From contig UQBJ01000002.1 of NCBI GenBank assembly GCA_900539255.1, forward strand, positions 1-64,000: a DNA stretch of 64,000 nt. The letters run 5' to 3'. The notes below the pieces were generated by a model. The model had not been told where the DNA came from. It worked only from the letters and a program-made list of their open reading frames with translations, and searched no databases. The DNA is from an uncultured Campylobacter sp. (lineage in GTDB: Bacteria > Campylobacterota > Campylobacteria > Campylobacterales > Campylobacteraceae). The translations under genes were made by a program, and so were the position numbers. Shown piece after piece: positions 8,563 to 16,465 of the stretch. Numbering within the stretch: the stretch's first letter is position 1; every line of letters starts with the position of its first letter.

Positions 8563-9906
8563 GTGTTTGAAATAATCGGCGATTCATTCAAATCAGCAGT
8601 CAATAAACTGCGATTTGTTGATGATGAGAAGGCTCTTAAAAACGCGCTAGATACGCTCAAAAAGGCACTTTTAAAGGCTGATGTGCATCACAAAGTCGTA
8701 AAAGACTTGCTTGCAGCGATTGAAAATGAAGTAAAAAGCGCAGGCATAGGGCAAAAACACTTTTTAAACGCCGTAAAGTCAAATTTAGAGGCGATTTTAA
8801 CCGCACAAGGCAAGAATCAAGGCTTTGTTTTCGCGCCCAAACCGCCCACAATCGTGCTAATGTGCGGTTTGCAGGGCGGTGGCAAAACCACAAGCACGGT
8901 TAAACTTGCAAACTACCTTAAACTAAGGCAAAAAAAGGTTTTAATCGCGGCTTGCGATTTGCAACGCCTTGCGGCTGTGGAGCAGCTCAAACAGCTTTGC
9001 GCGGCAAATGAGCTTGAAGTCTTTTTTATGGATGGCGAGACAAATCCTTTAAAAGTCGCCGCAAATGCCCTTAAAAAAGCAAAGAGTGAGCTTTATGAGG
9101 TTTTGCTTATCGATACAGCGGGGCGTTTAGCCATAGATGAAGCCTTGATGAGCGAATTAGCGGGCATTAAAGAGAGCTTGCAACCAAATGAGATTTTTTA
9201 TGTTGCTGATGCGATGAGCGGGCAAGATGGCGTAAAAACGGCAGCTAGCTTTGATGAACGCTTGAATTTAACGGGCGTGATTTTGAGTAAATTTGACGCT
9301 GACACCAAAGGCGGCGTGGCACTTGGCATAGCAAGACAGCTTGGCGTGCCGCTTCGTTTCATCGGCGTGGGCGAAAAGACGGCTGATTTGGAGGTGTTTA
9401 TCCCCGAACGCATCGTTTCGCGCATTATGGGGCAAGGCGATTTGGCGAGTTTAGCCGAAAAAACCGCCGCCGTCATCGATGAAAAAGAAGTCAAAAAAAT
9501 GAGTGCGAAAATCAAAAAAGGCGAGTTTAACTTTGATGATTTTTTAGCGCAAATGGAAAGCGTGAAAAAGCTCGGCTCGATGAAGTCCGTGCTTGGTATG
9601 ATACCCGGTATGAGCAATCTTGCAAATCAAGTTAAGGATTTGGATTTGGACAACTCCAAAGAAATCGTGCATATCAAAGCGATGATTTCATCGATGACAC
9701 CAAAAGAAAGGCAAAGCCCAAGCCTGCTTAACAACTCCCGCAAGGCACGCATAGCGCAAGGTGCGGGGCTATCGCAAATTCAGGTGAATCGCTTTTTCAA
9801 GCAGTTTGAAAACGCGGCAAAGCTAGCCAAACGCTTTTCAGGCAAGGGCGGAATGGAAAATTTAATGTCGATGATGAGCGGGGCGAGACAGGGTTTTGGC
9901 AGGTAA
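8563..9906 (+). CDS. ffh: Signal recognition particle protein Ffh (SRP54)
   Basis: Ffh binds signal sequences of nascent membrane proteins and, with 4.5S RNA and FtsY, delivers ribosomes to the membrane. The 447-aa product has the N domain (1-90), a GTPase domain with G1 GLQGGGKTT (102-110), DTAGR and SKFDADTKGG, and a Met-rich M domain that ends MMSGARQGFGR. Translation starts at GTG with AGAAAGG upstream. The length is normal. It is followed by 155 bases of AT-rich DNA and then the ribosomal genes. Confidence 0.96.
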   Translation: MFEIIGDSFKSAVNKLRFVDDEKALKNALDTLKKALLKADVHHKVVKDLLAAIENEVKSAGIGQKHFLNAVKSNLEAILTAQGKNQGFVFAPKPPTIVLMCGLQGGGKTTSTVKLANYLKLRQKKVLIAACDLQRLAAVEQLKQLCAANELEVFFMDGETNPLKVAANALKKAKSELYEVLLIDTAGRLAIDEALMSELAGIKESLQPNEIFYVADAMSGQDGVKTAASFDERLNLTGVILSKFDADTKGGVALGIARQLGVPLRFIGVGEKTADLEVFIPERIVSRIMGQGDLASLAEKTAAVIDEKEVKKMSAKIKKGEFNFDDFLAQMESVKKLGSMKSVLGMIPGMSNLANQVKDLDLDNSKEIVHIKAMISSMTPKERQSPSLLNNSRKARIAQGAGLSQIQVNRFFKQFENAAKLAKRFSGKGGMENLMSMMSGARQGFGR

Positions 9907-10061
9907 AAATGGAAAAAAATTTAAAAATGATGAAAAAATTTGAGCGCAAAAAAGAGAAAAAAGCTGAATTTTTAACGCTAAATTTAAGTAAAATTTTGAA
10001 TTTAAAATTCATTTATAAGCATTTTGGTGCTTAGAACTGAATTTTAAAGCAAGGAGCAAGT

Positions 10062-10289
10062 ATGACAGTCATCAGACTCACAAGAATGGGGCGCAAGAAA
10101 AAGCCCTTTTACCGTATCGTTGTTACGGACAGCCGCAAGCGCAGAGACGGCTCGTGGATAGAAAGCATAGGTTATTATAACCCTATGAGCGAGCCAGAAG
10201 TCATCAAATTCGACACCGAGCGTCTAGCCTACTGGAAAGGCGTTGGGGCGAAACTCAGCGAAAAAGTCGCTTCTATCACAAGCAAGTAA
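10062..10289 (+). CDS. rpsP: 30S ribosomal protein S16
   Basis: The 75-aa product begins MTVIRLTRMGRKKKPFYRIVV and contains DSRKRRDGSWIESIGYYNPM, the S16 signature; it stabilises the 5' domain of 16S rRNA. An AAGGAGCAAGT ribosome-binding site precedes ATG. It heads the rpsP-khpA-rimM cluster, with one base between its stop and the khpA start. Confidence 0.97.
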   Translation: MTVIRLTRMGRKKKPFYRIVVTDSRKRRDGSWIESIGYYNPMSEPEVIKFDTERLAYWKGVGAKLSEKVASITSK

Positions 10290-10290
10290 A

Positions 10291-10533
10291 ATGGTTGAAG
10301 ATTTTTTAAGAGAATACGCCGCGCTCATCGCGGATTACCCTGACAAAATCAAAACCGAGCGCGTGGAGCTGGGCGAAAACTTCGCTGAGATTATCATTTA
10401 TGCTGACAAAATCGACACGGGCAAGCTCATCGGCAAAAACGGCAAGATGATAAACGCCATCAAAACCGTCATCGGAGCGTGCAAGAGCAAGGACCAAACG
10501 AACTATCGCGTGAGCGTCAAAAGCCTTGAATGA
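10291..10533 (+). CDS. khpA: KH-domain RNA-binding protein KhpA
   Basis: An 80-aa single KH domain with the GxxG loop GKNG at residues 48-51 (KLIGKNGKMINAIKTV). KhpA proteins bind RNA, often with KhpB, and influence cell size and RNA stability in other bacteria. I chose the ATG at 10291, directly after the rpsP stop, because an earlier in-frame ATG would lie inside rpsP. The 3' end overlaps rimM by eight bases. Confidence 0.9.
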   Translation: MVEDFLREYAALIADYPDKIKTERVELGENFAEIIIYADKIDTGKLIGKNGKMINAIKTVIGACKSKDQTNYRVSVKSLE

Positions 10534-11275
10534 ATCTTTGGTGCTTGTGGCAAAACTTGGGCGCACCGTTGGTGTGCAGGGCTTTGTGAGACTTCACAAC
10601 CTCAGCGATTTTCCTGAGCAGTTTGAGTGCGGGGTGAGTTTTTTTGACAAAAATTCGCGTGTGCTTAAAATCAAGGCTCGTAACGCCCAAAGCGTGCTTT
10701 TTGAGGGCTTTGAGAGTTTAGAGTGCGCTAAAACGCTTGTGAATTTAGAGCTTTTTCAAAGCGTGGAAAAAAGTCGCGCAAGCTGTAAGCTTAATGAGGG
10801 TGAGTTTTTTTACTTTGACATTATCGGGCTTAAAGTCTTTGAAAATGGGCTTTTGCTTGGCGTTGTGAAAGACATTTTGCCCGCTGGTAATGATTTGCTT
10901 TTAATTAAAAGCGATGAAAGCCTTGTGAAAAAGGGCTTTGCGAGCGAATTTTACCTGCCTTATGTGGATTTTTACATAAAAAGCGTGGAGCTGGGCGCAA
11001 AGGACAGCAAAAAGAGTGCGGATTTACAAAGCGCAAACTCAAAAAACGAAAATTCGCAAATCATAAATTCAAAAAAAGCAAACTCACAAAGTGCAAATTT
11101 AAAAAACACAAGTTTGCGTGGCGCAAATTCAAGCGTAAATTCAAAGGATTTTGCCCTAAAAAGCACAAATTTAAAGGGCGCAGCAAATTCAAAACGCACG
11201 AATTCAAAAAGCACAAGCTCAAACGCTGGTAAAATAGAAGCACAAAATGCTTTAATGCTTTTAGAAAGCCTGTAA
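10526..11275 (+). CDS. rimM: Ribosome maturation factor RimM with a large Asn/Ser-rich insertion
   Basis: RimM assists 30S head assembly and binds S19. Residues 1-157 form the two expected beta-barrel domains (LVLVAKLGRTVGVQGFVRL, then FYFDIIGLKV and LPYVDFYIKSVEL). The normal C-terminus seems to resume at about residue 235 (GKIEAQNALMLLESL). Between them, about residues 158-234 (DNA 10997-11227) is a stretch built almost only of Asn, Ser, Lys, Ala and Leu, with repeats of NSK, ANS and NLK. The frame stays open, so the gene is probably functional. The usual downstream partners trmD and rplS are not here. Confidence 0.88.
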   Translation: MNESLVLVAKLGRTVGVQGFVRLHNLSDFPEQFECGVSFFDKNSRVLKIKARNAQSVLFEGFESLECAKTLVNLELFQSVEKSRASCKLNEGEFFYFDIIGLKVFENGLLLGVVKDILPAGNDLLLIKSDESLVKKGFASEFYLPYVDFYIKSVELGAKDSKKSADLQSANSKNENSQIINSKKANSQSANLKNTSLRGANSSVNSKDFALKSTNLKGAANSKRTNSKSTSSNAGKIEAQNALMLLESL

Positions 11276-11720
11276 AGTAGTCATTAGGCTAGGTAAATGC
11301 TCTTAAAGTATTGATTTGTAGATACAATCTCACAAACCATTTTCGTAAAAAGCGTTGATTTTGTGTTTTGTTGATTTTTCGCAAGAGTTCGCACTAACGC
11401 AAACTTACAACACTCCATAAACAAGGGCGATAAAATGGCTTTTCATAAAGCAAAACCTTGTCTTTGCTTGTAAATTTCCACGCCGTTTTTATGAAAACGG
11501 CTCGCAATGACAAGTAAGCAAATTTTGCGTGCGTGCCGTGTAAGTGGCAAATTTGCATTTTAAAATTTAAATCAAGCTCATTAACGGCTCGCCATAATCA
11601 AGCGAAATTCAACGCTTTTTGAGAAAAAAGCTTAAAAAATTTGTGTGAAATTTTGTCGTTTTTATTTTTAAAAAATTTAGCGATTTAACGCTTGTTTTTT
11701 GCTTGATGAGTGCTTTTGCC
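11276..11720. other. Gene-free stretch after rimM
   Basis: No credible reading frame or RBS-backed start is seen. Near 11480-11513 is a hairpin-like CCGTTTTTATGAAAACGG followed by CTCGCAATGACAAG, which resembles an arm of the intergenic GTCATTGCGAG repeat family. The rest is AT-rich. Confidence 0.4.
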
Positions 11721-11749
11721 TTGACTTGTTTGGTTATTTGTGGTAGGAT
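11721..11749 (+). promoter_or_regulatory. Sigma-70 type promoter for candidate small RNA
   Basis: TTGACT (11721-11726) is separated by exactly 17 bases from TAGGAT (11744-11749). The predicted start point, about seven bases downstream, coincides with the first base of the paired stem of the candidate RNA. Confidence 0.45.
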
Positions 11750-11756
11750 TTTACCC

Positions 11757-11841
11757 AAATGCGAGTTTCTATCTAACTCTACACTTAGATACGGTCTAAG
11801 AGCGTAGGGGCGTCCATTAGGCGTTAGTATCCTCGCATTTT
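11757..11841 (+). ncRNA. Candidate small structured RNA, unknown family
   Basis: A region of about 85 bases between two convergent genes is closed by a perfect 9-bp stem (AAATGCGAG at 11757-11765 with CTCGCATTT at 11832-11840). Inside it, three more helices nest without conflict: CTAAC/GTTAG, CTAC/GTAG and TTAGA/TCTAA with a five-base loop TACGG. A well-spaced promoter lies immediately upstream. There is no start codon with RBS inside. I do not recognise it as tRNA, SRP RNA, 6S, tmRNA or a common riboswitch. No strong T tract follows, so the 3' end is uncertain. Confidence 0.4.
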
Positions 11842-12036
11842 ATCCTTGCAAACAAAGCATTTTATTTCGCAAAACCACCCACAAGCGCAAAATTTTCACA
11901 AGAGTTAAAAAGCTACTGCGCACCTTGACAGCATAAAAGCGACAGCTTATCCTTGCTAAATCTTGCTTGAAAGCAATAACAAAAAATTTATTTTGCGGGC
12001 TAGTTTTGTGAATTTTAGCATTTTGCGCGGCTAAAT

Positions 12037-12999
12037 TTAAGATAAAATTTTAAATTCAGCTCCCAACAAGCCTTTAAAGCCATCAAGTGAGCGCAAAATT
12101 TGCTCTTTTGGTAAATTTCGCGTGATGAAAACAAGTTTTGAGCCGTTTTCTTTGTCTTTTTTGATATGCGTTGGCGGATGGATAATGTGCATAGCCCCGT
12201 TAATGCTTACTAAAAAGTCCTCGCCTATGTCCAAAATCCCTTTTACTCGCAAAATCCGCGTGCCGTGCTTTTGCAAAAGTAGGCTCAGCCATATCCCAAA
12301 GGCACTCCACTCGACAGCTCCATCAAAGCCCAAAGTTAGAGTTTCAAAGCCTTGCTCGTGTGAGTTGCTCGTCTCAAACGCCCTAAAATTCGCCTTATTT
12401 GCGTGAGAAAAAAGCTCATCATAGCGCACTTTCGCCTTGTCAAACACGGCAAGGCTTGGATTAAGTGCTAAAATTTCAGCCTTTAAAGCCTGAGTATCGC
12501 CTTGCAAGTCCGTTTTAGTAAGCAACACGCTATCAGCAAAGATGATTTGCTGCCTTGCTTCGTTGTTTTCAAGGTGCAAAAAGCCGTTCAACGCATCGAC
12601 ACAAGCGATGACACCTTGCGTGGCGAAATGAGCGGACAAAAACACATCGCTTAAAAGTGTCCATAAAATCGGCGCTGGGTTTGCTAGCCCTGTGGTTTCG
12701 ATGATGACTCGCCCAAGTTTTTGGTTTTGCTTGTCGTAGCTATCAAGCAGGCTTTTGAGCGAATTTACTAAGTCCAAACGCTTGTTACAGCACACACAGC
12801 CTGAATTCAAATAAAGCATTTGCTCATCAGCATAGCTCACGCTTGATTTTAAGACGCGCTGGTCTAGGGCTATTTGTCCTAGCTCGTTGATGATTAAAGC
12901 GGTGCTTTTGTCGCCTTTTGCGCTAAGATACTCGCCCAAAAAGCTGGTTTTACCGCTTCCTAAAAAGCCCGTGATGAGTAAAACAGGAATTTTAGGCAT
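12037..12999 (-). CDS. COG0523 (CobW/YjiA-like) metal GTPase
   Basis: A 320-aa G3E GTPase that in its family delivers or regulates metal ions, usually zinc, in the cytoplasm. The Walker A motif TGFLGSGKTS is at residues 10-19, the metal-binding CxCC motif is C68-V-C70-C71 (LNSGCVCCN), and TKTD supplies the guanine-specificity motif. The C-terminal CobW domain (ILRVKGILDIGEDFLVSINGAMHIIH) is present. I chose the ATG at 12999 (MPKIPVLLITGFLG), which overlaps the stop of the upstream gene by eight bases, over an in-frame ATG 30 bases earlier. Zinc, cobalt and nickel cannot be told apart by sequence alone. Confidence 0.82.
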   Translation of the reverse strand: MPKIPVLLITGFLGSGKTSFLGEYLSAKGDKSTALIINELGQIALDQRVLKSSVSYADEQMLYLNSGCVCCNKRLDLVNSLKSLLDSYDKQNQKLGRVIIETTGLANPAPILWTLLSDVFLSAHFATQGVIACVDALNGFLHLENNEARQQIIFADSVLLTKTDLQGDTQALKAEILALNPSLAVFDKAKVRYDELFSHANKANFRAFETSNSHEQGFETLTLGFDGAVEWSAFGIWLSLLLQKHGTRILRVKGILDIGEDFLVSINGAMHIIHPPTHIKKDKENGSKLVFITRNLPKEQILRSLDGFKGLLGAEFKILS

Positions 13000-13336
13000 T
13001 ACCCACGCTCTTTTGGCGTAAAAATTCAAGCAAATTTTCGTCCAAAGCGTCCAAATCCTTGCCGCTTAAAGTCGCCGCCTTGTCCCACAAATCGCCCAAA
13101 TCACTGACTAGCACGCTTTTTCCTTTTTTGTCGCTCAGCACAAATTTACTGCTTTGCCAATCAGCAATTTGCAGCCCATAAAAGCACAAAATTTCGTTAA
13201 GAATTCGCGTCCTTTTGAGCCTTGCTCTTTTGCGCTCTTTTGCGTTTTCGCCCACGCTGATGAGCTTTTTTTGCTCCTTAAAATCCACATCACTCCAATG
13301 AAACGAGCTTACAAGCTCACCGCACAAGATACACAT
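12992..13336 (-). CDS. Small CxxC protein coupled to the COG0523 GTPase, unknown function
   Basis: The 114-aa product starts MCILCGELVSSFHWSDVDF, placing a CxxC pair and a His in the first fifteen residues, a possible metal site. The remainder is charged and probably helical, with a basic stretch (KERKRARLKRTRILNEILCF). The start at 13336 has AAGGAG seven bases upstream. Its stop overlaps the GTPase start, so translation of the two is coupled and they likely act together, perhaps as a metal acceptor or client of the GTPase. I do not recognise a named family. Confidence 0.7.
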   Translation of the reverse strand: MCILCGELVSSFHWSDVDFKEQKKLISVGENAKERKRARLKRTRILNEILCFYGLQIADWQSSKFVLSDKKGKSVLVSDLGDLWDKAATLSGKDLDALDENLLEFLRQKSVGNA

Positions 13337-13430
13337 TGTCGCTCCTTGCAAGGCATTATATCTTTTTGGCTTAAATTTGACAAATTTTTCGCAAATTTAT
13401 GCTACACTTTTCTTTTCAAAGGGGGACACA

Positions 13431-13637
13431 ATGCCATTTGTCAATATAAGAGTAACCAAAGAAGCAAAGCCTGTAAGCACCGAGCAGAAAAAAGAGCTTA
13501 TCAACGGCGTGAGTGATTTGCTCGTGCGCGTGCTTGGCAAAAACAAAGCCAGCATAGTCGTCATCATCGATGAGATAGAACCAGACAACTACGGACTTGG
13601 CGGCAAAACCATAAGCGAAGTGCGAAAGGGCTTATGA
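13431..13637 (+). CDS. 4-oxalocrotonate tautomerase-like enzyme
   Basis: A 68-aa tautomerase-superfamily subunit. Removal of Met exposes Pro1 (MPFVNIRVTKE), the catalytic general base of this family. The remaining pattern (EQKKELINGVSDLLVRVLG, VIIDEIEPDNYGLGG) fits short 4-OT proteins, which form hexamers. A very good GGGGGA ribosome-binding site is at 13421. The natural substrate in Campylobacter is unknown; homologues are common in the genus. Confidence 0.85.
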   Translation: MPFVNIRVTKEAKPVSTEQKKELINGVSDLLVRVLGKNKASIVVIIDEIEPDNYGLGGKTISEVRKGL

Positions 13638-13947
13638 GCAAAAGGGCGAATTTATTTTTTGCGAAAAGCCACAAATTTGCTTTTTGAAAAAGTGCGAATT
13701 TCGCCCTTAATTTTAGTTAAATTTAAGCTTGAATTTTTGAATTTAAATTTGCAAAATTTCACGCACGCAAATTGAGTTTCGTTTTAAATTCGCATAAAAT
13801 TCGCGCAAAAATTTAAGCGCATAAATTCAATTTCATTTTGAATTCGTGCAAGAATTTACGCAAAAATTCGTCCAAATTCAAGCAAAAATTCACACAAAAT
13901 TTGCGTGAAAGTTAAATTTTCACGCAAATTCGTGCAAATTTTGCGAG
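13638..13947. repeat. Gap filled with AAATTC/GCAAATT-type words
   Basis: Between 13720 and 13940 the sequence is largely made of overlapping variants of AAATTCAAGC, CAAAAATTC, GCGCAAATT and their complements, with irregular spacing. No reading frame is supported. The same words form the in-frame insertions in RimM, MobA and TsaC, so this is a non-coding example of the same sequence type. Spacing is too irregular for a CRISPR array. Confidence 0.5.
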
Positions 13948-14829
13948 TTATTTTTTGCGCGGGCAGCGTTTTAAGAAATCATCGGCGATTTCGTTAAAGG
14001 TTACCCAGCGCACGCCTTTGTGCTTGTTGATATGCTTGATGATGCGTTCGTGCATCAGTAGCACTTGTGGGCGTCCGCTTACATCAGGGTGTATCGTCAT
14101 ACCAAACACCGCATAGTCCATCTCACGATAAACCCAGTCAAATTGGTCTATCCACATTTTGCCTATGTCGCGCGGGCTTACGAAACCAAAGCTGTTTGGG
14201 GATTTTTTGATAAACATCATCGGCGGCAAATCGTCCAAATACCAATTCGCAGGTATTTCTACCAAATTCGTCTCCTTGCCGCGCACCAAAGGTTTCATCC
14301 AATCCTTCGCCTCGCCGCTGTAATCAATCTTACTCCATTTGTCCCCAACGCGCACATAATAAGGCGTGAAATCGTTGTGCATCAGCGAGTGGTCGTATTT
14401 GATACCGTGTTTCAACAAAAGCTCGTTGGTGATATTTGAAAACTCCCACCAAGGCGCGACATAGCCCGTAGGTGCTTTGCCTGTGAGCTTTTTGATAAGC
14501 TCGATGCTTTTGAGCAAGACATCTTCTTCTTGCTTTGCGCTCATTGCGATGGGATTTTCGTGCGAATACCCGTGCGCACCTATCTCGTGTCCTGCCTCAA
14601 CAATCATTTTCATTTGTTTTGGAAAGGTTTCGATGGAGTGTCCGGGCGCAAACCAAGTCGCAGGAAGCTTGTATTTTTCAAAAAGCTTCAAAAGGCGTGG
14701 AACGCCAACCTCGCCCGCAAAAAGTCCGCGCGAAATGTCATCAGGACTATCCTCGCCACCATAACTTCCAAGCCAACCAGCCACAGCGTCAATATCTACG
14801 CCATAAGCAACTAAAATTTCTTTTGCCAT
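13948..14829 (-). CDS. pgdA: Peptidoglycan deacetylase (polysaccharide deacetylase family, PgdA of Helicobacter type)
   Basis: A 293-aa NodB-fold enzyme, the same length as the Helicobacter pylori PgdA I recall. The catalytic metal triad D14, H86 and H90 is visible (YGVDIDAV and GAHGYSHENP). The protein has no signal peptide, as in Helicobacter. In that genus it modifies peptidoglycan and helps resist lysozyme and oxidative stress; some relatives act on other substrates such as allantoin, so the substrate is inferred. It is followed 10 bases after its start side by the nitrilase-family gene, which lies upstream on the same strand, so they form an operon. Confidence 0.85.
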   Translation of the reverse strand: MAKEILVAYGVDIDAVAGWLGSYGGEDSPDDISRGLFAGEVGVPRLLKLFEKYKLPATWFAPGHSIETFPKQMKMIVEAGHEIGAHGYSHENPIAMSAKQEEDVLLKSIELIKKLTGKAPTGYVAPWWEFSNITNELLLKHGIKYDHSLMHNDFTPYYVRVGDKWSKIDYSGEAKDWMKPLVRGKETNLVEIPANWYLDDLPPMMFIKKSPNSFGFVSPRDIGKMWIDQFDWVYREMDYAVFGMTIHPDVSGRPQVLLMHERIIKHINKHKGVRWVTFNEIADDFLKRCPRKK

Positions 14830-14839
14830 TTTTGCTCCT

Positions 14840-15685
14840 TTATTTGAGATTTACAAACAATTTTTTAATCAACTTCAAATCAAAATCTTTAAGATAAGGC
14901 AAAGCCTTTCTTTGCGGGACAATCTCGTCCAAATCAAGCTCGCAAAGCACACACTCATCAAGCTCGCTTGCCTTTTGTAGCACCTTGCCCTTTGGCGAAA
15001 CCACGCGTGAATCGCCCGTAAATTCTAAATTTTCCTTTGAATTTTTATCAAAAGCATTGCCGCTTAAACCGCAAGCCAGCACGAAACAGCCATTTTCCAA
15101 AGCCCGCGCCTTGCTGAGTAAATCCCAATTATACGCACGCGCTTTGCCAAAGGCACTTGGATAAACAAGCATTTGCGCGCCCTTTAAGGCTAAAATCCGC
15201 GCGCCCTCGCCAAAGCCGAGTTCATAGCAAATTTGCAAGCCCACTTTTACCTTAAATTCGCCAAAATTTAGGCTAAAAACTTCATAGTCCTTGCCCCTAC
15301 TGAAACGCTTTTTTTCGCCATTCCACAAATAAATTTTGCGGTGTTTGCCGACAAGTTTTCCTTTCGGGCAGATGATGAAAGCCGTGTCATAAAGTCTTTT
15401 GCGCGCTTTTTCTATGCCACAAGCGATGATATAAACGGCGTTTTTCCTTGCAAATTCGCTCAAAGCCTTGAAAGAAGGGTGCGAAATAGGGCTTTTGAAA
15501 TCAATGCCAAATTCAAAATCCTTATCGCTCACGCAGTATCCGCTGTCAAAAAGCTCAGGCAGCACGATGAGCCTCGCGCCTTGCTTGCACGCCTTTTGCG
15601 CCATTTGCAAGGCTAAATGCAAATTCTCTTTGAGCTTGTAAGGCGTGGCGTTCATTTGAACGAGAGCGACTTTTAATTTGTGCAT
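14840..15685 (-). CDS. Nitrilase-superfamily carbon-nitrogen hydrolase
   Basis: The 281-aa product has the complete catalytic triad of the superfamily: E44 (LPELFDSGY), K117 (GKHRKIYLW) and C153 (LQICYELGF). Such enzymes cleave amides or N-carbamoyl compounds in the cytosol; the exact substrate is not predictable. It is the first gene of a two-gene unit with pgdA, with only 10 bases between them. The start has AAAAAGGCAACAAA upstream of the ATG at 15685. Confidence 0.8.
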   Translation of the reverse strand: MHKLKVALVQMNATPYKLKENLHLALQMAQKACKQGARLIVLPELFDSGYCVSDKDFEFGIDFKSPISHPSFKALSEFARKNAVYIIACGIEKARKRLYDTAFIICPKGKLVGKHRKIYLWNGEKKRFSRGKDYEVFSLNFGEFKVKVGLQICYELGFGEGARILALKGAQMLVYPSAFGKARAYNWDLLSKARALENGCFVLACGLSGNAFDKNSKENLEFTGDSRVVSPKGKVLQKASELDECVLCELDLDEIVPQRKALPYLKDFDLKLIKKLFVNLK

Positions 15686-16040
15686 TTTGTTGCCTTTTTA
15701 TTTAATTTTAGCCGCTTAAACTTAAATTTTTCTTAAAAAACACTTAATCAAGCAAAAAATAATCAAAATTGTGTAAAATTGTATTTTATTTGTAAAAATT
15801 ACGACATTATGCTTTAAGCACACAAAATTTGCTAACGCTCTTTTTTGCTCGCGATGACGGACTTTTCCTTGTCATACTGGCTTTGATAAATTCAAAAAAC
15901 GCCTAAATTTGTCATACTGCCTTATTTTGTTGTCGTGCTGTGCCATAGCCTTGTCATACTGAGGTGTTAGCCGAAGTATCCATTTGTCATACTGTCTTGT
16001 TTTGCCGATTTATTTTCCCTTTGTCATACTGCCTTATTTT
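15686..16040. other. Repeat-rich gap upstream of ilvC
   Basis: No gene is seen. The stretch contains several single arms of the TGTCATACTG family, at 15911, 15952-15982 (with the full GAAGTATCCA end) and 15984, mixed with TTGTCATACTGCC variants. They look like decayed or partial copies of the palindromic element found complete at 16041. Confidence 0.5.
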
Positions 16041-16146
16041 TGTCATACTGAGCCTTTGGCGAAGTATCCACAAAAAAACGGAGAATAGATTGCTAAAAAC
16101 GAAATTTATATGGATTTTTCGCCCATTTCGCTCACTCAAAATGACA
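16041..16146. repeat. Palindromic TGTCAT element, copy 1
   Basis: The element begins TGTCATACTGAGC...GAAGTATCCA and ends TGGATTTTTCGCC...CTCAAAATGACA, so its ends are imperfect inverted repeats of about 30 bp around a 40-base centre. The two arms differ consistently (ACTGAG versus TTTGAG), which gives the element an orientation. Confidence 0.65.
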
Positions 16147-16374
16147 AAGTCATCAGTATGACAAGCGGTGCTTTAAAAAAAGTCTTTAAAATTTTGAAAA
16201 TGCTTGGAATTTTGATTTTTGAATTTTGAAAGCCTTTGAAATTTAAAAGTGTTTGGAATTTTGAAAGTGCTTGAAATTTCTAAAAAAATTTAAATTTTTT
16301 AAATTTTCGTCCAAAATTTTACAAATTTTAGGCAAAGATTTTTTCACTCTGTCTAAAAAGCAACATAAATTTGC

Positions 16375-16380
16375 TATAAT
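16375..16380 (+). promoter_or_regulatory. Candidate -10 box of ilvC
   Basis: TATAAT in the context TTTGCTATAATGCGG lies 85 bases upstream of the ilvC start, leaving an approximately 75-base untranslated leader. I see no obvious leader peptide rich in branched-chain codons. Confidence 0.5.
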
Positions 16381-16465
16381 GCGGAAAAATTTAAGAGAAA
16401 TTTTATCAAAAACCGCCAAAAATGATAAAAATTCCGCTTAAATTCATCAAGCGAAAGGATAAAAG

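Noticed and set aside
9909..10034. 41-codon frame MEKNLKMMKKFERKKEK... between ffh and rpsP
   Set aside because: The stretch is AT-rich low-complexity sequence and the start has only a weak GCAGG upstream; an open frame there is expected by chance.
11757..11841. tRNA or mini-ykkC riboswitch reading of the candidate RNA
   Set aside because: There is no T-arm consensus or CCA end, and only one ACGG-containing loop is seen whereas guanidine-II RNAs have two; it also precedes no gene on its strand.
13700..13940. CRISPR array
   Set aside because: The repeated words are short, degenerate and irregularly spaced, with no constant repeat-spacer pattern and no cas genes nearby.
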